Assembly: GCA_019137115.1 (NCBI GenBank)
Contig: JAGVSV010000285.1
Location: forward strand, 1-26,351
Origin: Bacillota bacterium
GTDB lineage: Bacteria; Bacillota; Clostridia; Christensenellales; Aristaeellaceae
DNA length: 26,351 bases
Direction of reading: 5' to 3'
The notes beneath the pieces were generated by a model. That model ran no database searches. It was given only the letters and a program-made list of their open reading frames with translations, and was not told the DNA's origin. Positions within the stretch are counted from its first letter, which is position 1. Each line of letters begins with the position of its first letter. A program made the position numbers and the translations under genes. Below are positions 1 through 6,889 of this stretch, piece by piece.

Positions 1-191
1 TTTCTCGCCAGTTCAAACGCGCGCCAGGCCAGGTTGTCCGGGCCGCAGTATTCCGCCGGACATCCAGCGATCGAGATCTCGCCCGGCGTGGCTTCCGCCC
101 ACAGCGTGGCATAGCAGGACAGCGCGATCCCAAGGCAGTCAAAGCCCGGCCCCAGGTTGGCGGAGGTGGCGGGCACGGTCACTTTCACCAT
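1..191 (-). CDS. thrB: Homoserine kinase, N-terminal part (runs off the window)
   Basis: Homoserine kinase phosphorylates L-homoserine with ATP, the step before threonine synthase. Only the first 63 codons are present; the gene continues beyond the left edge. The protein begins MVKVTVPATSANLGPGFDC, and PATSANLGPGFD is the N-terminal signature of GHMP-family homoserine kinases. The ATG at 191 lies inside the end of thrC, so the two genes overlap by 7 bases (185-191), which points to translational coupling. The order thrC then thrB is common in Bacillota. The catalytic glycine-rich loop of GHMP kinases lies further downstream and cannot be checked here. Identity is secure from the signature and the partner gene. 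Confidence 0.93.
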   Translation of the reverse strand, partial: MVKVTVPATSANLGPGFDCLGIALSCYATLWAEATPGEISIAGCPAEYCGPDNLAWRAFELAR

Positions 192-1627
192 GGTTCGTTC
201 ACCGCCTTGCGCACATAGGCTGCCATGAAATCTGCGTCAATCACATCGCTGTGGCGTTCGGGCCGGTCGGCCAAGTCCGCCAGCGCTTCGGGCACCGGCA
301 CGCCCAGCCAGTCCGCCAGCCGATCGCCGGCGTCCACGGTGTCGCCAATGTCCGGAACATCCAGCGCCATTGCCATCGCCTGCGGGAATTTGAACGGCGA
401 CGCGGTGGCCAGCACCACGCAGGGGCGGTCGCTCTGCCCCAGCGCTTCGGCGCCCGCCCAGGCCGCCGCTGTGTGCGGGTCCAGCGCATAGCGGTGCTGT
501 TTGTACACGCTGCGGATGGTGTCCAGCGCCTGGTGGTCATCCACCGATATGCTGACAAGGTCCTGCGAGAGGCGCTGGCGCAACGCCTCATCAATGTGAT
601 ATGCCCCTTTGCTGGCAAGCTCGGTCATCAGCGCGCGCACCAAAATGCTGTCTCCGCCGCTTGCGTGCCACAGCAGGCGCTCCAGGTTGCTGGACACCAG
701 AATGTCCATGGACGGCGACAGCGTCTTGACCAGCGGGCGGCGGCGGTTGTAAAAGCCGGTTTCAAAGAATTGGTGCAACGCGTCATTGGCGTTGGTGGCG
801 CAGATCAGCTTCCCCACCGGCAGCCCCATCGCTTTGGCCAGCCATCCGGCCAGGATGTCGCCAAAATTGCCGGTGGGCACGGAAAAGTCCACCGCGTCCC
901 CGGCGGCGATGCGCTTTGCCCACACCAGCGCAGCGTAGGCGGTGTAGTAGTAGGTGATCTGCGGCACGAGCCGGCCGATGTTGATGGAGTTGGCGCTGGT
1001 CAGGCGCACGTTGCCTGGCATACCGTCAGCGAAAATCGCTTTGACGCCGCGCTGGGCATCGTCAAAGTCGCCGCGTATGCCGCAGGCGCGCACATTGCGC
1101 CCTTCCATGGTGACCATCTGGGCGCGCTGCACGGCGCTGATGCCCTGAAAAGGATAAAACGCCAGCGCGCGGATGCCCGCCACGCCGGAAAAACCGTGCA
1201 GCGCGGCGGAGCCGGTGTCCCCGCTGGTGGCGATCAATACCAGGTGCTCCTGCCCGGGGCGCAGCTCGTCAGCGGCTTTCTTCATCAATCGGGGCAGCAC
1301 GCTGAGCGCCACGTCCTTGAACGCCAGCGTAGGGCCATGGAACAACTCCAGCACATGGCGCGGCCCCACGGATACCAGCGGCGCAATCTCCGGCGTGTCA
1401 AAAGCGGCATAGGCGTCGGCCATCCAGTTGTCCGCGTCAAAGCCGGGCAGCCAGATGTCCAGGATGCGCGCGGCCACCTGCGCAAAGCTTGCCTGTGCCC
1501 AACCCCCGTAGGGCAGGACGGGCATGCGCGCGGGCACATACAGCCCCCCGTCCGGGGCAATGCCGTCCAGCACCGCCTGTTGGGAGGTGACGCCCCTATG
1601 CCCGCGGGTGCTCTGAAAATTCATCAT
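185..1627 (-). CDS. thrC: Threonine synthase
   Basis: PLP-dependent enzyme that converts O-phospho-L-homoserine to threonine and phosphate in the cytosol, the last step of threonine synthesis. From the chosen start it has 480 residues, the usual size of the long bacterial form. Visible motifs are the N-terminal STRGH, then FHGPTLAFKD with the PLP-binding lysine at about residue 104, and SGDTGSAALHGF, which holds the cofactor phosphate. I start at the ATG at 1627 because GGAGG lies 7 bases upstream; the adjacent ATG at 1624 is the alternative. An open frame continues 11 codons further up, but that would leave no ribosome binding site and would cover the promoter. Its stop overlaps the start of thrB. 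It appears to have its own promoter and lies downstream of the terminator of the nucleotidase operon. Confidence 0.96.
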   Translation of the reverse strand: MMNFQSTRGHRGVTSQQAVLDGIAPDGGLYVPARMPVLPYGGWAQASFAQVAARILDIWLPGFDADNWMADAYAAFDTPEIAPLVSVGPRHVLELFHGPTLAFKDVALSVLPRLMKKAADELRPGQEHLVLIATSGDTGSAALHGFSGVAGIRALAFYPFQGISAVQRAQMVTMEGRNVRACGIRGDFDDAQRGVKAIFADGMPGNVRLTSANSINIGRLVPQITYYYTAYAALVWAKRIAAGDAVDFSVPTGNFGDILAGWLAKAMGLPVGKLICATNANDALHQFFETGFYNRRRPLVKTLSPSMDILVSSNLERLLWHASGGDSILVRALMTELASKGAYHIDEALRQRLSQDLVSISVDDHQALDTIRSVYKQHRYALDPHTAAAWAGAEALGQSDRPCVVLATASPFKFPQAMAMALDVPDIGDTVDAGDRLADWLGVPVPEALADLADRPERHSDVIDADFMAAYVRKAVNEPW

Positions 1628-1650
1628 GCACTGCCCTCCATTCCGGGTGC

Positions 1651-1659
1651 ATTGTAGCA
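1651..1659 (-). promoter_or_regulatory. Extended -10 promoter of thrC-thrB
   Basis: The minus strand reads TGCTACAAT, an extended -10 element (TGn followed by TACAAT), about 24 bases upstream of the thrC ATG. No good -35 hexamer sits at 16-18 bases; the best nearby sequence is poor, as is common for extended -10 promoters. Its position between the upstream terminator hairpin and the thrC ribosome binding site supports it. The predicted leader is under 20 bases, so no riboswitch or T-box fits in front of thrC. Confidence 0.55.
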
Positions 1660-1683
1660 CAGGCGAGGCGGGTTTTCCCCATC

Positions 1684-1713
1684 AAAAAGCCGCGGCACAT
1701 TTCGTGCCGCGGC
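1684..1713 (-). terminator. Rho-independent terminator of the nucleotidase operon
   Basis: A perfect 10-bp inverted repeat (gccgcggcac at 1689-1698 and gtgccgcggc at 1704-1713) encloses a 5-base loop and is followed on the minus strand by five T residues. It lies 17 bases after the stop codon of the 5'-nucleotidase gene, where an operon terminator is expected, and upstream of the thrC promoter. Confidence 0.92.
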
Positions 1714-1730
1714 CAGATATGAAGCTGTTT

Positions 1731-4298
1731 CTACGCGGCCTTGTCGGTCGCGGCAGGGGTTTCTTCGGGCGCCGCGTTCGGCTCGGGGCTGGGCACCACG
1801 CTTTCGGGCGCGACTTCCACGGTGGGTTCGGCCGGGGTCACCAGCACGATGCGCTCGCCCACGTCGCCAGTCACCGTGCCCAGGGACTGGATGTATTCGC
1901 CCAGCACCTCGTCCATGGTGCCCAGATAGGAGATGACGGGCGCCTCCTTGAGCATCTCGTACCCGTCGCCGCCAAAGGCCAGGAAATCGTTGGTGGCCAT
2001 CAGGTACTTTTTCGTATCATCCAGGGGCTTGCCGTCCACGCTGAGGTCAACCAGCCGGCGTCCGGGCTCGTCCGGGCTCATGAAGGCGATCTCCATGCCC
2101 GCCACCTGCGGGAAGCCGCCGTTCTGCTCCGGATGCAGGCGCAGGCCATGCTCCATCGCTTCGCGGATCTGGTTGCCGGTCACCTCGATGACCACCACCG
2201 AGTTGCCGAACGGGAATACCTCGACCACATCGTTGCGGGTGATGTCGCCGGCCTGAATGCTGCGCCGGATGCCGCCGCCGTTGGTAAACGCGACGTCAGC
2301 GCCGGTGGCTTCAAGCAGCGCGTCCGCCGCCAGGTCGCCCAGGTTGGTTTCCTGCGTGCGCACGTTGGCACGCTCGCCGTCCAGCAGCACCGCGGCCTTG
2401 CCGATCACCTCGGACAGGGCTTCGGACACGGACTTGTCAATCTCAGCAATGGCGTCGGCAACGGCCTGATCGGCCACGACGTTCACCGTGGCTTCAAAGG
2501 TGACGGGATCCTCTGTGACAGTCACTTTGCCGTCCGCGTCAAACGCCAGGTACGCGCGGCCCAGGTTCTTCAGGTATTCCCCCGCGCTGGCGATCAGCGC
2601 CGCGCCGTCGGTCTGCTCGATGTCGGCAAACGCAGTGTGGCTGTGCGCGTCAACCACCAGGTCGACGCCAGGGAGGGCGGCCAGCACGCTGCTGTTGGGG
2701 TCATAGGCCTTGTCCGCACCCCAGTGCGCCAGCAGGATCACCACGTCGGCCTCGGCGCGCGCGTCCTGTACGGCTTCCTCGATTTTCTCAATGCCGCCAA
2801 AGGTCAGCCCCTCGATGCGGGCGGGGTGGATGGCGGTTTCAATCTGCGGGTTGGCCGCGCCCACGATGGCGATCCTGCGGCCGGCCACTTCCTTGACCAC
2901 ATAGGGCGTGAACGCGTGGCTGCCGTCCGCCAGCAGGATGTTGGCGTTGACCAGCGGGAAGTTCATGCCCTTTTCCAGTTCCTTGAGGCGTTCATACCCA
3001 TAGTTAAAATCGTGGTTGCCGGGGGTCATCGCGTCATAGCCCAGCAAGTTCATCAGGTCGACCACGCTTTGCCCCTGCGTAGCGCCGGCAAACGCCATGC
3101 CGTGCAGCGCGTCGCCCGCGTCCAGCAGCAGCGTGCCGCCCGCGTCGCGCGCCTCGCTCACAATCGTGGCCAGCTTGGCATACCCGATCTGATCCGCACC
3201 CTCGACCACGCGCGCGTGCACATCGTTGGTGTGGAACACGGTTACGTCGCCCTTAACCTGGGTGGCGGCCAGCAGCTGTTCCTGCGCGGCGGCCAGTTCG
3301 GTGTCCACGACTTCCTTGTCCTTCGTCAGCTGCGCCAGCTCTTCCTGCGCGGCGGCTTTTTCCGCCGTCATGCTGTCAAGCGCCTTGTGGGCTTCGGCCG
3401 CATCGGCTTCGGCTTTGGTCAGGGCTTCCTGGACGGCGGTGTTCTCGTTGGTCAGCGTTTCCAGCGCCTTTGATGCTTCAGCGGCATCCGCCTCGGCCTT
3501 GATCAGCGCTTCCTGGGCGGCGGTTTTTTCCGCTTCCATTGCGGTCAGCGCTTCGTCCACGGTGGTTTTCTCCGCCGTCAGCGCGGCCAGTACTTCGTCC
3601 GCAGTGGCCTTTTCGGCCGTGAGCGCGGCCAGCGCGTCCTCGGCCGTCTTTTGGTCGGCCAGCGCCTGCTCCAGCGAGGCGTCCACGGTGGCCTTGGCAT
3701 CGGTCAGCTCCTGCAGCGCGGTTTCCGCGGCGGTCTTTTCCTCGGTGATGCGGGCCAGATCAGCCTGCGCCGCGTCCCGGTCGGCGATGAGCTGGGTGAT
3801 GCTTGCGGCCACGTCCTGCCCGGACGCGCCGTTGACCCCCTCCAGCATGGCTTCGATGCCCTGCTGCCGCTCATTGAGCGCCTTGATCTCCTTTTGCGCT
3901 TCCTCCACCTGGGTGGTCAGGCGCACCTTTTCCTCGCTGAGCGCCGCCAGCTGCAGGTTTGCATCCTCCACCTGCTTGGCAAGCGTCACACGCTCGTCGG
4001 TCAGCGCGGTCACGACGTTGTTTGCCTGGGTGATCTGGTCGGTCAGCCCGTCTTTTTCCTGCACGAGCACGTCATGCGCGCTTTGCAGCACGGCCATGTC
4101 GGCGGTCGCCTGGTCACGGTCGGCCGTGGTTTGGGTCAGGGTCTGTTGCGCGGTTTCCAGTTCGGCCTTCGCGGTGTCCAGATCGGTCTGTAAGGTGGCT
4201 TTCTCCTGCTGCAGGGTGTTGTTCCTTCCCACCTGCACGCCGATCACCACCGCCGCCACAACCAGCACCAGCGCCAGCAGCACGGTCAGTCTCTTCAT
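1731..4298 (-). CDS. Exported 5'-nucleotidase family metallophosphoesterase with long N-terminal coiled coil
   Basis: A protein of 855 residues. Residues 1-22 are Lys/Arg followed by a hydrophobic stretch, a signal peptide or signal anchor. Residues ~26-347 are an almost uninterrupted, Ala/Glu/Lys/Thr-rich coiled coil. The catalytic domain follows with the metal-site motifs HTNDVHAR (356-363), DAGD (393-396), GNHD (427-430), LLAHWG (522-527) and DAHSHT (550-555). The C-terminal 5'-nucleotidase domain has TNGGGIR (672-678), FPFGN (695-699) and the substrate-stacking region TNDFLAFGGDGY (769-780). The tail (822-855) is rich in Pro, Glu and Ala, with no LPXTG sorting motif. Family members hydrolyse nucleoside monophosphates, UDP-sugars or cyclic nucleotides outside the membrane; the exact substrate is not readable. 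Start ATG has AGGAGGGG upstream. It is last in the nadD-yqeK operon. The coiled coil is unusual for the family. Confidence 0.9.
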   Translation of the reverse strand: MKRLTVLLALVLVVAAVVIGVQVGRNNTLQQEKATLQTDLDTAKAELETAQQTLTQTTADRDQATADMAVLQSAHDVLVQEKDGLTDQITQANNVVTALTDERVTLAKQVEDANLQLAALSEEKVRLTTQVEEAQKEIKALNERQQGIEAMLEGVNGASGQDVAASITQLIADRDAAQADLARITEEKTAAETALQELTDAKATVDASLEQALADQKTAEDALAALTAEKATADEVLAALTAEKTTVDEALTAMEAEKTAAQEALIKAEADAAEASKALETLTNENTAVQEALTKAEADAAEAHKALDSMTAEKAAAQEELAQLTKDKEVVDTELAAAQEQLLAATQVKGDVTVFHTNDVHARVVEGADQIGYAKLATIVSEARDAGGTLLLDAGDALHGMAFAGATQGQSVVDLMNLLGYDAMTPGNHDFNYGYERLKELEKGMNFPLVNANILLADGSHAFTPYVVKEVAGRRIAIVGAANPQIETAIHPARIEGLTFGGIEKIEEAVQDARAEADVVILLAHWGADKAYDPNSSVLAALPGVDLVVDAHSHTAFADIEQTDGAALIASAGEYLKNLGRAYLAFDADGKVTVTEDPVTFEATVNVVADQAVADAIAEIDKSVSEALSEVIGKAAVLLDGERANVRTQETNLGDLAADALLEATGADVAFTNGGGIRRSIQAGDITRNDVVEVFPFGNSVVVIEVTGNQIREAMEHGLRLHPEQNGGFPQVAGMEIAFMSPDEPGRRLVDLSVDGKPLDDTKKYLMATNDFLAFGGDGYEMLKEAPVISYLGTMDEVLGEYIQSLGTVTGDVGERIVLVTPAEPTVEVAPESVVPSPEPNAAPEETPAATDKAA
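3345..3632 (-). repeat. In-frame coding repeats in the coiled coil (14- and 28-residue units)
   Basis: Three successive 14-residue units (residues 223-236, 237-250, 251-264), each of the type LAALTAEKxTxDEx, are followed by two 28-residue units (263-290 and 291-318) that share EAL.KAEADAAEA.KAL. Fourteen and 28 are two and four heptads, so the repeats preserve coiled-coil register. The DNA is also visibly repetitive, consistent with local duplication. Confidence 0.8.
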
Positions 4299-4312
4299 GT
4301 TGCCCCTCCTGT

Positions 4313-4666
4313 TCAGGCCTTGTTCAGGCCCACAAAGTCCATATACGCCGCTTCGTCAAACCCCACCAGCACGCGCTGCCCGTCCCGTAAAATGGGCGTG
4401 CGCAGGAAGGCGGGCTGGGTCAAAAGATAGTCGATGATGTTGGACGCGCTGTTGGTGTACGCAATCGGATGCCCCTTGACCTGTTGCGAGTCCAGGTCAA
4501 CCAGCGCGCGCGCGCCGATTTTGTTTGCGAACATTTCCAGCTCCCGCTTGCCGGGGGCGTGGCGCTTCATGTCCACCGTGGTGTAGGCGATCCTGCGTTC
4601 CTTGAGGAACCGCTCCGCCTTTTGTGTGTCAAAGTTGCGTTTGTAGATGTACAGTTGCAGGTTCAT
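4313..4666 (-). CDS. ArsC/Spx-family thioredoxin-fold protein lacking the active-site cysteine
   Basis: A 117-residue protein of the arsenate reductase/Spx fold family. It has the N-terminal beta strand and helix of the family (NFDTQKAERFLKERRI, residues 11-26) and the later LRTPILRDG segment (88-96) containing the cis-proline loop. In related clostridial proteins I recall a cysteine just before FDT; here that residue is Asn11, and the whole protein contains no cysteine at all. It therefore cannot act as a thiol arsenate reductase or a redox switch of the Spx type. A binding or regulatory role is inference only. The ATG overlaps the rsfS stop as ATGA and no separate Shine-Dalgarno is seen, so translation is probably coupled to rsfS. 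The gene ends 14 bases before the nucleotidase start. Confidence 0.8.
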   Translation of the reverse strand: MNLQLYIYKRNFDTQKAERFLKERRIAYTTVDMKRHAPGKRELEMFANKIGARALVDLDSQQVKGHPIAYTNSASNIIDYLLTQPAFLRTPILRDGQRVLVGFDEAAYMDFVGLNKA

Positions 4667-5040
4667 ACGCGTGCGCGGGCCAGCTCATCCTCATAAAATG
4701 GCAAGGACAGGCGGTTTTGCCCATCATCCCACAGCCGCTCCAGGCGGTAAAAGGCGCGTTCCTCGGGATGGAAGATGTGGACGATGACCGAAGCATAGTC
4801 CAGCGCCACCCAGCGGCCCAGCGTCTCCCCCTCCACGCGGCGGCGGGTGACCCCCTCCTTGGCCAGTTCATTCTCCAGATACTCGCGCAGGGCGCGCACG
4901 TGCAGCGTGTTGGTGCCGCTTGCGATCACCAGATAATCCGTGACCACCGTCAGGTGCATGACGCGCAACCCCACGATGTCCTGGGCCTTGTGGTCGTAAA
5001 GAATCTGGGCCGCCCGCTGCGCCAATTGCCGTTCCTGCAT
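4663..5040 (-). CDS. rsfS: Ribosome silencing factor RsfS
   Basis: A 125-residue RsfS/YbeB/Iojap protein. Known members bind L14 on the large subunit and block 30S joining, slowing translation in starvation. The family core is clear: VTDYLVIASG (residues 32-41), GRWVALDY (75-82), VIVHIFHPEER (85-95) and the YRLERLWDD end of the domain. The start at 5040 has AAAGGAGG seven bases upstream. A much longer open frame extends upstream into the antisense-frame of the preceding gene but has no support. It follows the yqeK-containing gene by 32 bases, the same order as yqeK-yqeL in Bacillus. Its target L14 is encoded in the ribosomal operon of this window. Confidence 0.95.
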   Translation of the reverse strand: MQERQLAQRAAQILYDHKAQDIVGLRVMHLTVVTDYLVIASGTNTLHVRALREYLENELAKEGVTRRRVEGETLGRWVALDYASVIVHIFHPEERAFYRLERLWDDGQNRLSLPFYEDELARARV

Positions 5041-5072
5041 GAAAGCCCCTCCTTTCTGTTCTCCTGTAGTTT

Positions 5073-6203
5073 TTATCCGACCTGTTGCTGTAAATCGCCC
5101 AGGGCATCCGCCCCGGCCAAATACCCCTGTCCGGTTGACAATACATAATCGCGTGTGGCCAGCATCGCCTTGAGCGTGGCGGCCTTGATGTTCGTCTGCG
5201 CTAGCGTGCGAATCTCGCTTAGCTGCGGATAGTCCTTGCGGCTGGGCTCGATGGCGTCGGCCACATAGACGCACAGCTCCAGCACTGACATGCCTGCCCG
5301 GCCCACGGTGTGCCAGTGGATGGCGTTTAGCACATCCGGGTCCTTCACCTTGTATTTGACGCGCGCCAGCTGGGCGCCCACCGGCCCGTGCAGCAGCGCG
5401 CCGGTGGTAAACTCCTTGAGGCTGTCCGGGGTGTAGCGCCGGGCCAACGCATTGAGTTTCCCAATGGGCAGGCATTTGGCGCAGTCGTGCAGGAGGCCGG
5501 CCACCGCCGCCTGCTGCATGGACGCGCCGTGCAACCTGGCCAGCCGCACCGCGGTGTCCTTGACGCCCAGCGTATGGACATAGCGTTTCTGCGTCATCTG
5601 GGAGCGCATCATCGCGGCATAGGGCGGCTTGTACAGCCCCTGCAGGGCGATGTATTCGGCCACCGGCTGCGGCAGCACCTCGGGCGCGTCCGATAAAAGA
5701 CCGATCTGGGCGCGCGCCAGGTGGGCGCTGATGGTCAGCGCGGGCATTTGCAGGATGCTCACGCGCACGTTGAGTGCCATGGCGCGCAGCCGCGCTTCGT
5801 CGGAGCTCTCCCTGCGGTAAAACAGCGCTACATTGACCGAACGCAGCACCGGCAGGCTGTTGCGCTGCGCCAGCCACGAATGCAGCTGGTCAGTGCCCAT
5901 CAGCAAAAAGATATCTGCGTCCTGGCGGCCCATGCGCACCGCGCGCAGGGCGTCGGTCAAACCCGCCAGCGTCTGCTCATACTCGTTTTCGATGATGGCG
6001 ATGCCCTGAACGCCCGAGAAGGCAATCGTGAGCATGTCCAGGCGATCCCTGCGCGGCGCAGCCGCGCGGCCCGAGGCGGGCGCCTGGAAAGGCACGATCA
6101 CGATCTCCTCCAGCGCCAGCTGCTCCATCGCCGCACGGGCAACGCGCAGATCGCCGAAGTGGACCGGATCAAACAGCCCTCCAAAAACGCCTATCCGCCG
6201 CAC
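5073..6203 (-). CDS. nadD-yqeK: NadD-like domain fused to YqeK HD-domain phosphohydrolase
   Basis: One continuous 376-residue frame. Residues 1-~192 resemble nicotinate mononucleotide adenylyltransferase (NAD synthesis). Residues ~200-376 resemble YqeK, the HD-domain enzyme that splits Ap4A symmetrically to ADP. The HD half looks intact: KRYVHTLGV with His210, LLHDCAK with His239-Asp240, LLHG with His272, AIHWHT (His296, His298) and YVADAIEP with Asp316. The NadD half is eroded. The usual GGTFDPxHxGH reads GGLFDPVHFGD, so the second catalytic His is Asp18; the PPHK segment is absent; the SYT motif is missing; and ISSTxIR is replaced by ISAHLAR. GTDQL (103-107) and RLDML are kept. The start is GTG at 6203 with AAAGGA upstream. 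No ribosome binding site is visible for a separate yqeK start. The YqeK activity is likely; NadD activity is doubtful. Confidence 0.88.
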   Translation of the reverse strand: MRRIGVFGGLFDPVHFGDLRVARAAMEQLALEEIVIVPFQAPASGRAAAPRRDRLDMLTIAFSGVQGIAIIENEYEQTLAGLTDALRAVRMGRQDADIFLLMGTDQLHSWLAQRNSLPVLRSVNVALFYRRESSDEARLRAMALNVRVSILQMPALTISAHLARAQIGLLSDAPEVLPQPVAEYIALQGLYKPPYAAMMRSQMTQKRYVHTLGVKDTAVRLARLHGASMQQAAVAGLLHDCAKCLPIGKLNALARRYTPDSLKEFTTGALLHGPVGAQLARVKYKVKDPDVLNAIHWHTVGRAGMSVLELCVYVADAIEPSRKDYPQLSEIRTLAQTNIKAATLKAMLATRDYVLSTGQGYLAGADALGDLQQQVG

Positions 6204-6232
6204 GCAATCATCCTTTCCATCTGTCTACCCCC

Positions 6233-6260
6233 ATTATACACATCCTGCGGGCAGTTTCAA
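6233..6260 (-). promoter_or_regulatory. Sigma-A-type promoter of the nadD-yqeK operon
   Basis: On the minus strand TTGAAA (6255-6260) is followed after 16 bases by a perfect TATAAT (6233-6238). It lies between the rplQ terminator and the GTG start at 6203, giving a leader of about 20 bases. It should drive nadD-yqeK, rsfS, the ArsC-like gene and the nucleotidase as one transcript ending at 1684-1713. Confidence 0.82.
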
Positions 6261-6284
6261 ATGGATGCCTTTTTCGATCGCAAC

Positions 6285-6314
6285 AAAAAAACGGCGGGCC
6301 AGTGCCTGCCGTTT
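6285..6314 (-). terminator. Rho-independent terminator of the S10-spc-alpha operon
   Basis: On the minus strand AAACGGC pairs with GCCGTTT around a GC-rich inner part, and the right arm runs straight into a tract of seven T residues (6285-6291). It starts about 20 bases after the rplQ stop codon and closes the long ribosomal protein transcript. Confidence 0.88.
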
Positions 6315-6334
6315 GGGGATCATATCAAGGGGTT

Positions 6335-6850
6335 TTACTTGACCATTTCGATGATCACGCGCTCGGACGCGTCGCCGCGGCGGGGCCCCAGGCGGTAGAT
6401 ACGGGTGTATCCGCCGGCGCTGTTCTTTTCCTCGTTGCGGGTGCGGTAGCGCGGGCCATACTCGCGGAACACCTTTTCAATCACCGGGTGCTTGATGTCC
6501 TTGGTGCGCTCTCGATATTCGGCCTTGTTCTCATCGGGGTTCTTTTCGGGCTTGATATTGTACAGGTACGCCAGCATCTGCCGGCGCGCCACCAACTTGG
6601 CGGGCGAATCGTTGACGACGTCCATCGTTACGATCTGGCCTTTCTCGTTGTGGTATTCCTTCTGCGCGCTGACGGTGTCGTCATACGTGCGCACGGCAAG
6701 CGTTACCATGCGCTCGGCGATGCCGCGCACTTCCTTGGCGCGCGCCAGCGTGGTCTCAATGCGGCCATGCCAGAGAAGGTTGGTCACCTGATTGCGCAAA
6801 AGGGCCTTGCGCTGATCGGCCCTCCTGCCCAGCTTGCGTTGCAGTGCCAT
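6335..6850 (-). CDS. rplQ: Ribosomal protein L17 (long form)
   Basis: Large-subunit protein near the exit tunnel. The N-terminus has the L17 signature (KLGRRADQRKALLRNQVTNLL and ARAKEVRGIAERMVTLA), and the C-terminus has GGYTRIYRLGPRRGDASE, the conserved end of the family. At 171 residues it is longer than the ~115-125 typical of Escherichia coli or Bacillus proteins; the extra ~50 residues form a charged insertion between about residues 55 and 130, a form I recall in other Clostridia. ATG at 6850 has GGAGG nine bases upstream. It is the last gene of the ribosomal operon, 39 bases after rpoA, and the terminator follows. Confidence 0.97.
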   Translation of the reverse strand: MALQRKLGRRADQRKALLRNQVTNLLWHGRIETTLARAKEVRGIAERMVTLAVRTYDDTVSAQKEYHNEKGQIVTMDVVNDSPAKLVARRQMLAYLYNIKPEKNPDENKAEYRERTKDIKHPVIEKVFREYGPRYRTRNEEKNSAGGYTRIYRLGPRRGDASERVIIEMVK

Positions 6851-6889
6851 GGGATGTTTCCTCCTTCGCCCATGCGGGCGGTGGTGCTT

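Noticed and set aside
5073..5625. A separate yqeK gene starting at one of the internal ATG codons
   Set aside because: The frame is continuous with the NadD-like part and no Shine-Dalgarno precedes the internal ATGs. A minor internal start cannot be excluded, but a single fusion is simpler.
5041..5877. Upstream extension of the rsfS reading frame by some 280 codons
   Set aside because: It overlaps nadD-yqeK in another frame, has no family similarity, and the rsfS ATG at 5040 has an ideal ribosome binding site.
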